This document shows, one piece after another, positions 27,128 to 36,093 of a stretch of DNA of 64,000 nt. Position numbers and translations under genes: made by a program. Every line of letters begins with the position of its first letter. Position 1 is the stretch's first letter. This stretch comes from Planctomycetia bacterium. GTDB lineage: Bacteria; Planctomycetota; Phycisphaerae; UBA1845; UTPLA1. The notes beneath the pieces were generated by a model. That model saw only the letters and a list, made by a program, of their open reading frames with translations, made no database searches and was not told where the DNA came from. The stretch spans positions 3,580,470 to 3,644,469 of the forward strand of contig CP054187.1 in assembly GCA_015200345.1 (NCBI GenBank), in the 5' to 3' direction.

Positions 27128-27481
27128 TCAGCCGAGCCCGGCAACCCGGGCTGCCTCATCGTTGAAACCGACGATCAACGTGTCGCCGGAGACCATCGCG
27201 GGGGCGCGGAGGTTTCCCGTGGGGCCGAGCAGGGCGGCGAGCAGTTCCTCGCGAGGCGGGGGCTTGGTCATGTCGAACGTCAGGAGGTTCTTCCCTTTTG
27301 CGACGACGATTTTCTTCGCGGCGCGCGCCAGGCGCAGCGCGTCCGCAGGACCGAGCCGCTCCTTGCGGGCGTCGAGCTGCTTTGCGGGCGTGAGTTTTTT
27401 CTTCGCAAGGAACCCTTGCGATTTCGCGCAGCCCGTTCAGTTCGCGCGGTGGTAATACCAGTCGACGGCTTGTTTGGACAT
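27128..27481 (-). CDS. ArsC/Spx-like selenoprotein, TGA (27439-27437) read as Sec
   Basis: 117 residues when the in-frame TGA at 27439-27437 is read as selenocysteine (residue 15). Start ATG 27481 has GGAGGG seven bases upstream. The N-terminus MSKQAVDWYYHRAN reads into U-T-G-C (UxxC redox motif), then AKSQGFLAKKKLTPAKQLDA, ARAAKKIVVAKGKN and LLGPTGNLRAPAMVSGDTL, ending at TGA 27130-27128. This matches the ArsC/Spx thioredoxin-fold family, in which a WYYHR..U/C motif and LLGPTGNLRAP are recognisable; selenoprotein members are known. It probably acts as a cytosolic thiol/selenol oxidoreductase; arsenate reduction is not shown. A 19-base hairpin just after the TGA fits a bacterial SECIS. Its stop lies 146 bases from mlaE. 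Confidence 0.85.
27403..27421 (-). promoter_or_regulatory. Candidate bacterial SECIS hairpin (ArsC-like selenoprotein)
   Basis: In the mRNA, 15 bases after the TGA, TCGCAAGG and CCTTGCGA form a perfect 8-bp stem with a GUU tip (27421-27414, loop 27413-27411, 27410-27403). The tip begins 23 bases after the TGA, within the distance SelB needs. Gs flank the U in the loop, as in known bacterial SECIS elements. It lies fully in the coding sequence. Confidence 0.7.
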
Positions 27482-27560
27482 CGATCTACCCTCCGAAATG
27501 ACGTGGCGGGCGGCGCCCACCCTGCAAGCACGCATAGCGGTGGTTCGCGCAGGGCGTACA

Positions 27561-28103
27561 ATGGCCGCCATGTTTGACTTTGTTGATTTACCCGACCGCG
27601 TCCGAATCGGCAAGGGCGTGTACATCGCCCCGACGGCGTACGTCGGCGGCGAGGTCACGATCGGCGATCAATCGACCGTGATGCACCACGTGGTGATTCG
27701 CGGCGATGTTTCGGCGATCACGGTCGGCCGCCGTGTGAACGTGCAGGACGGCACGGTGCTGCATACCAATCGCGGCGTGCCGATGGACATCGAGGACGAA
27801 GTCAGCATCGGCCATCGCGCCGTGGTGCATTGCCGACGGGTGGGCGCGGGGACGCTGATCGGCATCGGCGCGATCGTGCTGGACGATTGTGAGATCGGGC
27901 GCGGCTGTTTGATAGCGGCCGGTGCGTTGCTTCCACCGCGGACAATCATTCCCGACGGCAAGGTCGTGATGGGCGCGCCGGGGCGCGTGGTGCGCGATTT
28001 GAAGGACGAAGAGAAGCTGTACCTGCGCGAGGTGATAGAGAGCTACGTTCATCTCGGACGATTGCACGGAAGCGGGATGTATCCCAATCGCGCGCAGCCG
28101 TGA
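27561..28103 (+). CDS. Gamma-class carbonic anhydrase-like protein
   Basis: 180 residues of left-handed beta-helix hexapeptide repeats. The zinc His are in GTVLHTN (first) and SIGHRAVVHC (second and third), and VVIRGD and NVQDG match the gamma-carbonic anhydrase active site. Members interconvert CO2 and bicarbonate, though many are inactive or act on other substrates. Start ATG 27561 with AGGG upstream; ATG 27570 is equally possible. Divergent from the selenoprotein gene (79 bases apart). Confidence 0.85.
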   Translation: MAAMFDFVDLPDRVRIGKGVYIAPTAYVGGEVTIGDQSTVMHHVVIRGDVSAITVGRRVNVQDGTVLHTNRGVPMDIEDEVSIGHRAVVHCRRVGAGTLIGIGAIVLDDCEIGRGCLIAAGALLPPRTIIPDGKVVMGAPGRVVRDLKDEEKLYLREVIESYVHLGRLHGSGMYPNRAQP

Positions 28104-28141
28104 AATTGGCGGCGCTGCGGCGACGCATGTAGATTGTTCAC

Positions 28142-29260
28142 GTGAATCCGCCCGTAACCCTGGTCATCCCCGGTCGAAACTGCGCGGGCACGCTGCGGCC
28201 CTGCCTGGAGGCGGTGGCGCGAATCGCGGCGGACGGCGCGTCGGGCTTGCGCGAGGTGATTTTTGTTGATGACGGCTCGACGGACGATACGGCGCGGATC
28301 GCGCAGGAGTTCGCGGCGCGATTGGGCGGTCTTCGGATCCTGACGGGGATCGGCGGCGGACCGGGCGCCGCGCGAAATCTCGGCTGGCGCGAGGCGGTCC
28401 ATCCGCTCATCTGGTTCATCGATTCGGATTGCGTGGCGGAGCCGGATGCGCTGGCGCGGTTGTTGCCGCACATGGTCGATGCACAGGTCGGGGGCGTGGG
28501 GGGCAGCTACGGGAACATGCGGCCGGATTCGCTGCTGGCATGCTTGATTCACGAGGAAATTCTCGCGCGGCACCGGTCGATGGCGACGGAAGTCAACTTT
28601 CTGGGCGGGTTCAACGTATTGTATCGGCGTGTGGCGCTGGAGCGCGCGGGGGGCTTCGACGAACGATATTTTAACGGGCCGGGATCACCGGGAGCCGAGG
28701 ACGCCGAGCTGTCGTTTCGCGTGGCGGCGGCGGGTTACGGATTGCGGTTTGAGATTGCGTCGCGCGTGCGGCATTTTCATCCGACGAGCTTGCGACGTTA
28801 CCTGCGAGCTCAACGGCATCATGGATACTGGCGCGTGTTCCTGCATTTGCGCTATCGTGATCGGGCGGCCGGCGATGATTACAGCAAGTGGACGGATCAT
28901 GTTCAGCCGCCGCTGGCCCTGTTCATGATCTCGTCGACTCTCGTCTATGCTGCGGCGCATCTTCCCCGGTGGCTTGAGTTGGTCGCTGGCTCGTCGGTCG
29001 CCAGGTCGGGAAGTCTTTCAGACGCGATACGGCTGATCGGTCCTGCGGCGGGCGGGGTGGTTGCGGTCTTCGCATTGCTGTTGGTCGTCGTTCAGATTCC
29101 TCTGACGCTGCGATTGCTCCGGCAAAGCGGGAAGTGGACGTACTTGGCGTTCGCTCCGTTGGGGTTCATCCGGGCGATGTGGCGGGCGGTGGGCATGGTT
29201 CAGGGGATGCTGGCTTATCCGTTTCGCGGTCCGCGCCGCGCGGGAGGTGGCGCGCGATGA
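28142..29260 (+). CDS. GT2 glycosyltransferase with C-terminal membrane region
   Basis: 372 residues from GTG 28142. The GT-A fold is clear: TLVIPGRNCAGTL, FVDDGSTDDTA, GPGAARNLG, and the metal site WFIDSDCVAEPD; GAEDAELSFRV is the catalytic ED motif. About three membrane spans lie at the C-terminus. It likely adds sugars to a surface glycan or lipid carrier. ATGA overlap couples it with the next membrane gene. Confidence 0.87.
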   Translation: MNPPVTLVIPGRNCAGTLRPCLEAVARIAADGASGLREVIFVDDGSTDDTARIAQEFAARLGGLRILTGIGGGPGAARNLGWREAVHPLIWFIDSDCVAEPDALARLLPHMVDAQVGGVGGSYGNMRPDSLLACLIHEEILARHRSMATEVNFLGGFNVLYRRVALERAGGFDERYFNGPGSPGAEDAELSFRVAAAGYGLRFEIASRVRHFHPTSLRRYLRAQRHHGYWRVFLHLRYRDRAAGDDYSKWTDHVQPPLALFMISSTLVYAAAHLPRWLELVAGSSVARSGSLSDAIRLIGPAAGGVVAVFALLLVVVQIPLTLRLLRQSGKWTYLAFAPLGFIRAMWRAVGMVQGMLAYPFRGPRRAGGGAR

Positions 29261-31089
29261 TGCACGCGTCGCTTCTGTTCTGGATGGCGCTGGCGCTGCC
29301 GGGTTACGCAGTCGTTCGGCGCTGGGATCCCGAGGCGACTCGCAGCGGCCTGCTTGGGACCGTCGGATTGTCGTATCTCGCTTCGTTCGCGATTCTGACC
29401 GTGATCGTGATTCCGTTGTACATCGTTCGCGCGCCGCTGGGCGTCTTCAGCGGGGCAATCGTTCTGCTGGTCGCGGCATCGATTTTGGACCTGTCGCGGC
29501 GGGGCGGCTGGAAAGAGGGCTGGCTTCTGCTGAAGGAGGCGCGCGGGGTCCCGCTTGTGCTGGTGCTGCCGGCGCTCGTCCTCGATCTTCGCAATGGCGG
29601 GTTCCTCGGCGGCGATGCGGTGATTCACCTCTCGCGGATTCGCCACCTGATCGATCACGGATTGTCCAACCGTGACCCGTTTGTGGTGGGCGACTACTTT
29701 TTCCCGGTTTATCACACGAACATCGTGCATGCGCTGTATGCGTCGGCATCGCAGTTGACCGGTGTGCCGCATCTGGAAGTCTGGGTCGCGAGCAGCGCGT
29801 GGGCGAAGCTGTTGATTATTACCGGTGTCTATTACCTGGCGTGGGTGATTTTCTCGAATCAAACCTGTGCCTGGCTCGCGGCCCTGTTCTGTCTCGTCGC
29901 GCGCGCGCCGGTAACCTTCGCGATGTATCCCAACCAGCTCGCTCCGTACTGGCTGCTGCCGATGACGATCGCGCTGGCCATCCGAGCGAGCGGATCGACC
30001 GTTCGAGGTCGAGACGCGATCGGGCTTGGCGCGACGGTCCTGGTCATCGGCTCGATGCACGGGCTTTACGCGGCGTTCGCGGTCATGGCGGCCGGGCCGA
30101 TCCTGGCGTGGTCGATGGTACGGCACATGATGCGCCGCTCCGGCCGCGCAGGTGCGACGGCGGTCTGCCTGCTCGCGTTGACGATCGGCCTGCCGTTCGG
30201 GCTGGTTTCCAAACTCAAGACGGCGACGGTGCAGGAAAAAATCAAAGTGTATGACCTCACGCCGGAGCCGTCGGGCGACTATGTGCAAACGGCCGGCGGC
30301 GGATGGGCGCGGAGGATTGAGACGCTGCCGTCGTTCCTAGGCGGATCGTTGGTCGGATCGGCGGTGCTTCTGGCATCGGTCGGCATGGCGATTTTTTCCG
30401 GGCGAGCGATCGGCGTGCGGGCCGTGCAGGCGTTGTCCGTACCGGTGATCGCGACGGTGATGCTGTTTGTGCCGCCGCTCTGCACACTGCTGATGCGCGT
30501 GTTCGGGGAGGAGTGGGTGGTCTCGCGGTATGAGATCGTCACATCGCTGGCTTTTTATGTGCTCGTGCCGGGTGGTGTGGCGATGGCGTTGATGCGCTGG
30601 CGCAGCGGTGTGTTGATGCGGGCGGGGCTTTGCACGGCGGCTCTCGTGGGCGCGTGGTGTCAAACGACGTATGAAGCGCCGTGGACGTGGAGCGATGCGG
30701 TGCGGACGGCGATGAAACCTGCGGCGGAGCGCGAGCAAGTCCTGCGGGAGCTGATGGAGGTCGGCGAACTGGTCCGGCGTCACGTTCCGCGCGGGGCGGT
30801 TGTGTTAAGCGAGCCGATGGCGTGCCTGTGGTTCACGATGTCGGCCGACTGCCGGATCATCGCCTCGCCCAGCGCGTCCAACGGCGTGCCGGAACTCGAC
30901 AGACGTCTGAAAGACATGCACGACCTGCTGCAACCGGGGACGGACTGGCAGCGCCGGCGCGAATTGCTTCGGCAGTACAACGTTCAGTATTTCGTGCCGA
31001 CGGCCGGGGTGAACGCCGACTGGGTCCGGCCGCACATCGCAGCCATCACGCAGACCGGCGAGCTGACGTTCATTCGGCTGAAACGCTAA
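29257..31089 (+). CDS. Large multi-pass membrane protein, glycosyltransferase-like
   Basis: 610 residues with about ten to twelve membrane spans and a C-terminal soluble domain (about 480-610). A loop with GGDAVIHLSRIRHLI and FFPVYHT early in the protein resembles the acidic first loop of GT-C enzymes such as ArnT or PMT, but the family is not certain. The ATG overlaps the stop of the GT2 gene by four bases, implying a shared role in glycan synthesis. Confidence 0.65.
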   Translation: MMHASLLFWMALALPGYAVVRRWDPEATRSGLLGTVGLSYLASFAILTVIVIPLYIVRAPLGVFSGAIVLLVAASILDLSRRGGWKEGWLLLKEARGVPLVLVLPALVLDLRNGGFLGGDAVIHLSRIRHLIDHGLSNRDPFVVGDYFFPVYHTNIVHALYASASQLTGVPHLEVWVASSAWAKLLIITGVYYLAWVIFSNQTCAWLAALFCLVARAPVTFAMYPNQLAPYWLLPMTIALAIRASGSTVRGRDAIGLGATVLVIGSMHGLYAAFAVMAAGPILAWSMVRHMMRRSGRAGATAVCLLALTIGLPFGLVSKLKTATVQEKIKVYDLTPEPSGDYVQTAGGGWARRIETLPSFLGGSLVGSAVLLASVGMAIFSGRAIGVRAVQALSVPVIATVMLFVPPLCTLLMRVFGEEWVVSRYEIVTSLAFYVLVPGGVAMALMRWRSGVLMRAGLCTAALVGAWCQTTYEAPWTWSDAVRTAMKPAAEREQVLRELMEVGELVRRHVPRGAVVLSEPMACLWFTMSADCRIIASPSASNGVPELDRRLKDMHDLLQPGTDWQRRRELLRQYNVQYFVPTAGVNADWVRPHIAAITQTGELTFIRLKR

Positions 31090-31120
31090 GTGGTGCCGCA
31101 AGGTCCATTCACGTGTGGCG

Positions 31121-31157
31121 CAGGCGTCTCGCCTGTGATTCACCGGCGGGACGCCGG
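31121..31157. repeat. REP-like pair of palindromes between convergent genes
   Basis: CAGGCG-TCT-CGCCTG (31121-31135) is followed by CCGGCG-GGA-CGCCGG (31143-31157). Two short GC-rich hairpins side by side in a 101-base gap between convergent glycosyltransferase genes have the look of REP elements dispersed in many genomes, and could also act as a transcription barrier. Whether they recur elsewhere in this genome is not visible here. Confidence 0.5.
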
Positions 31158-31190
31158 ACCACCCCCCGATGAATCATTTTGCGGCTCTGC

Positions 31191-32165
31191 TTAGGAACGC
31201 GGCGAGACGTCGGGGGCCGATTCCGCCGAATGGTGCGCGGTGCGATACTCCTCGAATCGGCGGCCCATCAATCCCGCGAGGATGCCCAGCCCGTAGGCGA
31301 TATGCCGATAGCCGGTGACGCGCATATGTTTACCGGCCACGAGACCCACCGCCGCTTGCACCGTGCCGATCCCGAGCCACGCCAGTGCTTTGCAGAAGAG
31401 AATCGCATGCGTTCGCAGTGTTCGGCCGTCCAGATCGCGCGCGACGAGCACGCCGGCGTTTCCCGTGCGATACATGCGGCGAACGAGCCAGCGGGCGTTG
31501 GTGCGCTCGGGCGTGATGAACTCCAGCACCTCGGCCTTGGCGGCCCAGACGATCTTACAGCCGGCGCGATGCAGGCGCGTGAAGAACTCGCTGTCGCTGC
31601 CGCCGATGAGACCAAAGTGCTCGCCGAAGCGGTGGCCCCCCTCGCGGCAAGGCGACGCCCGCCAGAGGACGCTGCCGCCGAAGGCGTAGTCGAGCACCGC
31701 GCCGTCCGGGTGTGAACGCGGCTCGAAGAATCGGCCGCGGACCACCCATGCCGGAGGAGAATGCTCGAACCGCGGATGAACCGGTCCTGCAACGATATCG
31801 GCGGCGTGGTCTCGCTGGATGCGGAGCAGCTCGTCGAGCCATGTTGGTGCGGGCTGCTCGTCGTCGTCGATGAGTGCCAGGAAGTCGACGTCCGGGTCGG
31901 TTGCCAGCGCCAGCGTGATGGCTGCGTTGCGCGCGGGAGAGATGCCTCGACGGGACTCGATTCCGTAGTGAATCGGCCATCGAAGCAGCGGGCGCAGGGC
32001 ATCGCACGTTGCGCGAGCCGATCCATCCGCATCGTTATCGATCACGACCAGCCTCACGCTCGGCGGTGCGTCCTGAAACACTTGCTGGTTGAGCGCGAGG
32101 AGCAGCCGTCGCAATCCATCCGGCCGGCGGCAGGTGGTGATCATCACGGCGACGGTGGGCGTCAT
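31191..32165 (-). CDS. GT2 glycosyltransferase
   Basis: 324 residues from ATG 32165 (MTPTVAVMITTCRRPDG). The GT-A fold is shown by ITTCRRPDGLRRLL, VVIDNDADGSA, GISPARNAAITLA and the metal site FLALIDDDEQPAP. The C-terminus has hydrophobic stretches that may bind the membrane (about 260-300). Likely adds a sugar in surface glycan synthesis. It is on the strand opposite its neighbours; the divergent gap to the next gene is 67 bases. Confidence 0.83.
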   Translation of the reverse strand: MTPTVAVMITTCRRPDGLRRLLLALNQQVFQDAPPSVRLVVIDNDADGSARATCDALRPLLRWPIHYGIESRRGISPARNAAITLALATDPDVDFLALIDDDEQPAPTWLDELLRIQRDHAADIVAGPVHPRFEHSPPAWVVRGRFFEPRSHPDGAVLDYAFGGSVLWRASPCREGGHRFGEHFGLIGGSDSEFFTRLHRAGCKIVWAAKAEVLEFITPERTNARWLVRRMYRTGNAGVLVARDLDGRTLRTHAILFCKALAWLGIGTVQAAVGLVAGKHMRVTGYRHIAYGLGILAGLMGRRFEEYRTAHHSAESAPDVSPRS

Positions 32166-32232
32166 GCGAACGAATCGTACGCGCGCGGGCCGAGCTTTGG
32201 TAGGGTGCGCAGCGGGGGTTATCATCGGCACA

Positions 32233-33312
32233 ATGAGCAGTGGCGAGTCGAGCGACATCCCCGAGGCATCGGTCGTGATCCCGACGTTCAATCGCTGCGC
32301 GGTGCTGGAGCGGTGCCTGGCGGCTCTGGCGAGGCAAACGCGCGCGAATTTCGAGGTGATCGTGGTAGACGACGGCTCAACGGATGACACCGTCGCGATG
32401 CTGGAGCGGCTGCGCGCGGCGCATCCGGGGCTGCGACTGCGATGGTTCGTGAACGAGTCCAATCGAGGAGCCAACGCAAGCCGCAATCGCGGTACGGAGG
32501 CCGCGCAGGGGTCGATCGTCGCGTTTCTGGACAGCGATTGCGTGGCCGAGCCGGATTGGCTGGAGCGGCTGCTGGAGGGGTTCTCGCACGAGCGAGTTGC
32601 CGCCGTCACCGGGCTGGTGCTGGACTTGCCTCCGACTAATGTCTATGAACTGGCGTTCAAGGGGACCAATCGCGTGCACGGGCGCGGCGCGGCGAGCCGG
32701 CTGGTGGGGGGGAACATGGCGGTTCGTCGCGCGCTGCTGCGGCGCATCAACTGGGACGAGGATCGTCGATTCCAGGCGATGGAGCGCGCGGGGGTGCCGG
32801 ACGTGACGAACTCCGGGGGCTGCGACGAAGAGGGGATTTATCTGATCCTGAAATGGGCGGGTTATGAACAGCGCGTGGTGCCCGCGGCGCGGGTGCTGCA
32901 CGAACACACGTATGATCGCCGGGCATTTTATCGACAGGCGTATTACGGCGGCGGCTCGGCGGCGCACCTCGTGTGGAAGTATCGCCTTTGGCATCGCCTG
33001 GATATCGTGCCATTGATCGTCGCGTACCTGCTGCTGCTCGGCACGGCGGCGTTGCCGCGCCTCGCGGGGGGGGCGGGAGCGATTCTGGCGGTTTGGTTGG
33101 CGGCGGTGAGTTACAACGAAATCGCGCGCAAGAACAAGACGTTGATTGAAACCCTTCGTTCGCTTCCATGGGTCATCGCGTATTATCACGTTCGCGCGCT
33201 GGGCTATGCGCGCGAGACCGTGCGCCTCTGGACCGGGCGGAGACGGATCGCGCGCATCCGAAGAGCCGATGCCGTGAAACAACTTAACGAGGAAAGGCCG
33301 CCCCATGGCTGA
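32233..33312 (+). CDS. GT2 glycosyltransferase
   Basis: 359 residues from ATG 32233. Motifs: VVIPTFNRCAVLERCL, VVDDGSTDDT, NRGANASRNRG, FLDSDCVAEPDW and a CDEEGIYLILKWAG segment in place of the usual ED motif. One or two membrane spans lie near 265-310. It resembles the GT2 at 28142-29260 (same DSDCVAEPD block), suggesting a duplicated enzyme family for one glycan. It overlaps the YbaK gene by 8 bases. Confidence 0.85.
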   Translation: MSSGESSDIPEASVVIPTFNRCAVLERCLAALARQTRANFEVIVVDDGSTDDTVAMLERLRAAHPGLRLRWFVNESNRGANASRNRGTEAAQGSIVAFLDSDCVAEPDWLERLLEGFSHERVAAVTGLVLDLPPTNVYELAFKGTNRVHGRGAASRLVGGNMAVRRALLRRINWDEDRRFQAMERAGVPDVTNSGGCDEEGIYLILKWAGYEQRVVPAARVLHEHTYDRRAFYRQAYYGGGSAAHLVWKYRLWHRLDIVPLIVAYLLLLGTAALPRLAGGAGAILAVWLAAVSYNEIARKNKTLIETLRSLPWVIAYYHVRALGYARETVRLWTGRRRIARIRRADAVKQLNEERPPHG

Positions 33313-33781
33313 CGCCGTGTATGACTCGATTGTCGCCATGTTGAACGCGGCGGGCGTGCCGTATCGGGCTGTGCATCACGAACCGACGTATACGTCGGAG
33401 GAGTCGGCTCGGGCGCGTGGTGAGGACGTGCGCCTCGGCGGCAAGGCGTTGCTCGTGAAGGCGGGTGATGTCTTTCGCCTGTTTGTGTTGAGCGCGGCGC
33501 TGAAGCTCGATGCCGACGCGCTCAAGCGGCGCTTCGGCGTCAGGAAAACGCGCTTTGCCACCGCGGAGGAGTTGAAGGAGCTGACCGGTCTCGTGCCTGG
33601 TTCGGTGCCGCCGTTCGGCCGACCGATTCTGCCGTTCGATTTGTTCATTGACGAGTCGATCACACGCAACGAGAAGATCGCGTTCAACGCGGGCAGCCTG
33701 ACTGACAGTTTGATTCTCGCGACGGCGGATTACCTGCGCGTGGCTGGCGGAGAAGTGTTCGCGTTCGGTCGAGAGGCGTGA
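33305..33781 (+). CDS. YbaK/ProX-family aminoacyl-tRNA deacylase
   Basis: 158 residues spanning the YbaK/EbsC fold. Visible conserved features are the EPTYTSEESARARG segment, LGGKALLVKAG with the catalytic-type Lys, and PGSVPPFGRP with the GxxPPFG motif. This family hydrolyses mischarged tRNAs such as Cys-tRNA(Pro) or Ala-tRNA(Pro). Starts inside the end of the GT2 gene. Which mischarged tRNA it edits is not clear from sequence. Confidence 0.85.
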   Translation: MADAVYDSIVAMLNAAGVPYRAVHHEPTYTSEESARARGEDVRLGGKALLVKAGDVFRLFVLSAALKLDADALKRRFGVRKTRFATAEELKELTGLVPGSVPPFGRPILPFDLFIDESITRNEKIAFNAGSLTDSLILATADYLRVAGGEVFAFGREA

Positions 33782-33789
33782 AACAAGTT

Positions 33790-34983
33790 TTACAGTTTTC
33801 GAAATGCGTCCAGCGCGCGATCGAGATGCTCGCGTTCGTGCGCGGCGGAGATTTGCACGCGAAGGCGGGCCGTCCCCTCCGGTACGACGGGATATCCGAA
33901 GCCGATGACGAAAACGCCCAGTTCCAACAGGCGCTGACTGGCAGCGATGGCCTTGGCGGTCGGTCCGAGGATGATCGGCGTGATGGCGCTGGGGCTGTTG
34001 ATCGCTTCAAAGCCGAGCTTGGCGAGTCCCTCGCGCAGATAAGCAACATTGGCGCGAAGCTTGTTGAGGCGTGATGCGTCGCGCGTCAGGATGTCGATGG
34101 CGGCTTGCGCCGCGGCGGCCGACGCGGGCGGCAACCCGTTGGAGAAGATCTGCGGCCGGCTCTTTTGCAGCATCAGTTCAACCAGGTTTGATCGCGAGGC
34201 GACGTAGCCCCCGGCCGCGCCGCCCAATGCCTTGCCGAGCGTGCCGGTCATGACGTCGATCTTGCCGAGCAGGCCGTAATGTTCGGCGACGCCCTTGCCG
34301 GTCGGTCCGCAGACGCCGACGCCGTGCGAGTCATCCACGATGAGCAGCGCGCCGTGTTCGGCGCAGAGCCGGTGAATGACATCGAGTTTGGCGATATCGC
34401 CTTCCATCGAAAAGACACCGTCGGTGACCACGAGCTTGAGCGGTGTATCGGCGTGTTCTTTCAGGGCGGCTTCCAGCCCGGCGACGTCGGAATGTTTATA
34501 GACTGCTGACTTTGATGCCTTGTTGATCTGCCGGCCGAGGCGAATCGCGTCGATGATGCTCGCGTGGTTGAGTTCGTCGCTGATGGCCACCACGCGGTCG
34601 CCGCCGATGGCCATCAGCGTGGCGATGGCTGCTTCGTTGGCATTCCAGCAGGAGACGTAGGTCGTGGCGGCATCGGTGCCGGAGAGGGCTGCAATGCGCT
34701 GTTCGAGCGTGCGATGATAATCAAACGTGCCGCAGATGAATCGCACCGAGCCGGTGCCTGCGCCCCAGCGTCGCGTCGCCTGTTCGGCCGCGGCGACGAC
34801 TTCAGGATGGTTCGCCAGGCCGAGGTAGTCGTTGGAACAGAGAACGACGACTTCGCCGAGGCCGTCGATTCGCGAGATCGCGCCCATCGGCGCGAGCAGA
34901 TTGCGAAACGTCTTGAACTGGCCGGCCGCGCGGAGCGTGCCCAAGTCGGCGTCGATGGCGTTCCAGAAGGGGGTCGTGCTCAT
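33790..34983 (-). CDS. kbl: Glycine C-acetyltransferase (2-amino-3-ketobutyrate CoA ligase)
   Basis: 397 residues of the alpha-oxoamine synthase family. The PLP lysine is K251 in TGTLGKALGG, preceded by IVDDSHGVG. The N-terminus (FRNLLAPMGAIS) matches Kbl. It cleaves 2-amino-3-oxobutyrate with CoA to glycine and acetyl-CoA. The gene follows tdh by 21 bases on the minus strand, giving the two-step threonine-to-glycine pathway. Confidence 0.93.
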   Translation of the reverse strand: MSTTPFWNAIDADLGTLRAAGQFKTFRNLLAPMGAISRIDGLGEVVVLCSNDYLGLANHPEVVAAAEQATRRWGAGTGSVRFICGTFDYHRTLEQRIAALSGTDAATTYVSCWNANEAAIATLMAIGGDRVVAISDELNHASIIDAIRLGRQINKASKSAVYKHSDVAGLEAALKEHADTPLKLVVTDGVFSMEGDIAKLDVIHRLCAEHGALLIVDDSHGVGVCGPTGKGVAEHYGLLGKIDVMTGTLGKALGGAAGGYVASRSNLVELMLQKSRPQIFSNGLPPASAAAAQAAIDILTRDASRLNKLRANVAYLREGLAKLGFEAINSPSAITPIILGPTAKAIAASQRLLELGVFVIGFGYPVVPEGTARLRVQISAAHEREHLDRALDAFRKL

Positions 34984-35004
34984 GGCTGGACGTTGCCCGT
35001 GGGG

Positions 35005-36093
35005 CTACTCCACGTTGAGAATGACCTTGATCGCGTCACCGGTGGCCATGGCCTTGAAACCCTGCTCGAAATCCGCGAGCGGGAACTCGTGCGTGATGAT
35101 CGGCTTCAGGTTCACGCGGCCGGAAAGGATCAACTGCTCGGCCTGGTACCACGTCTCGTACATTCGCCGGCCGTTGATGCCGAGGATGCGGCTTGCCTTA
35201 AAGATGACATGATCGTTGAAATTGATCGGCACGGGTCCTTTGGGCAGGCCCAGGATGGCCATCGTGCCGCAGTTGCGCAGTGCGGCGAGCGCGCCGTTGA
35301 TGGCCGAGGCCGCGCCGCTCATTTCGCAGACGACTTCCGGACCGAGGCCGTCGGTGAGATCGCGGACCTGCTCGATCCAGCGGTCGCCGGAGGAAACGAG
35401 ACAATGGTCTGCACCGAGCTGCCGGGCGATTTCCAACCGGCGCTCGTCGAGGTCGGCGACGATCAATCGCGACGCGCCGGCCGCCTTGGCGACCGAGACC
35501 GCCATCAGGCCGATGATGCCGACGCCGGTGATGAGAACGCTTTTGCCCGAAACGCCCGCGGCCATCACCGTATGCACCGCGTTGCCCAGCGGGTCCAGGA
35601 TGGCGGCGACGTCATCGGGGATGTCCTCGTGCAGCGGCCAGACGTTTGCGGCGGGCACAGCGAGGTACTGCGCGAACGTGCCGTCGCGGTCGATGCCAAT
35701 GATGCGAACCTTGTCGCAGACGTGGGCGTTGCCGGTGCGGCAGGCCTGGCAGACGCCGCAGTGGATGTGCCCCTCGACGCTCACGCGCCGGCCGATGGTG
35801 ATCGAATCGACCGAGGAGCCGACGGCCTCGACCGTGCCCATGACTTCGTGGCCGATGACGATGCCGATCTTGACGCGCGACTGCGCCCAGGGGCCCCATT
35901 CAAAGATGCCCCGATCGGTGCCGCAGATGCCGGCTTTGCGCACCTTGATCAATACATCGTGCGGGCCGAGGGCGGGAATGGGCAGGTCGGTGCAGTAGTC
36001 CAGCCCGACGTCCGGGCGCGTCTTTCGCAGGCCGACCATGAAGCCTTTCGCGGCGGGGGTTTGCACGGGTGACGGCCGGGTCAGGGTTGACAT
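35005..36093 (-). CDS. tdh: L-threonine 3-dehydrogenase
   Basis: 362 residues of the zinc medium-chain dehydrogenase family. GICGTDRGIFEW and GHEVMG hold catalytic zinc ligands, CGVCQACRTGNAHVC the structural zinc Cys cluster, and GVGIIGLMAV the NAD Rossmann motif. It oxidises L-threonine to 2-amino-3-oxobutyrate. Its start codon abuts the stop of the upstream gene without a gap; kbl follows, so the genes form one operon. Confidence 0.93.
   Translation of the reverse strand: MSTLTRPSPVQTPAAKGFMVGLRKTRPDVGLDYCTDLPIPALGPHDVLIKVRKAGICGTDRGIFEWGPWAQSRVKIGIVIGHEVMGTVEAVGSSVDSITIGRRVSVEGHIHCGVCQACRTGNAHVCDKVRIIGIDRDGTFAQYLAVPAANVWPLHEDIPDDVAAILDPLGNAVHTVMAAGVSGKSVLITGVGIIGLMAVSVAKAAGASRLIVADLDERRLEIARQLGADHCLVSSGDRWIEQVRDLTDGLGPEVVCEMSGAASAINGALAALRNCGTMAILGLPKGPVPINFNDHVIFKASRILGINGRRMYETWYQAEQLILSGRVNLKPIITHEFPLADFEQGFKAMATGDAIKVILNVE

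Noticed and set aside
27280..27561. Other small frames over the selenoprotein gene
   Set aside because: They have no ribosome site or family similarity, whereas the TGA-containing frame has both.
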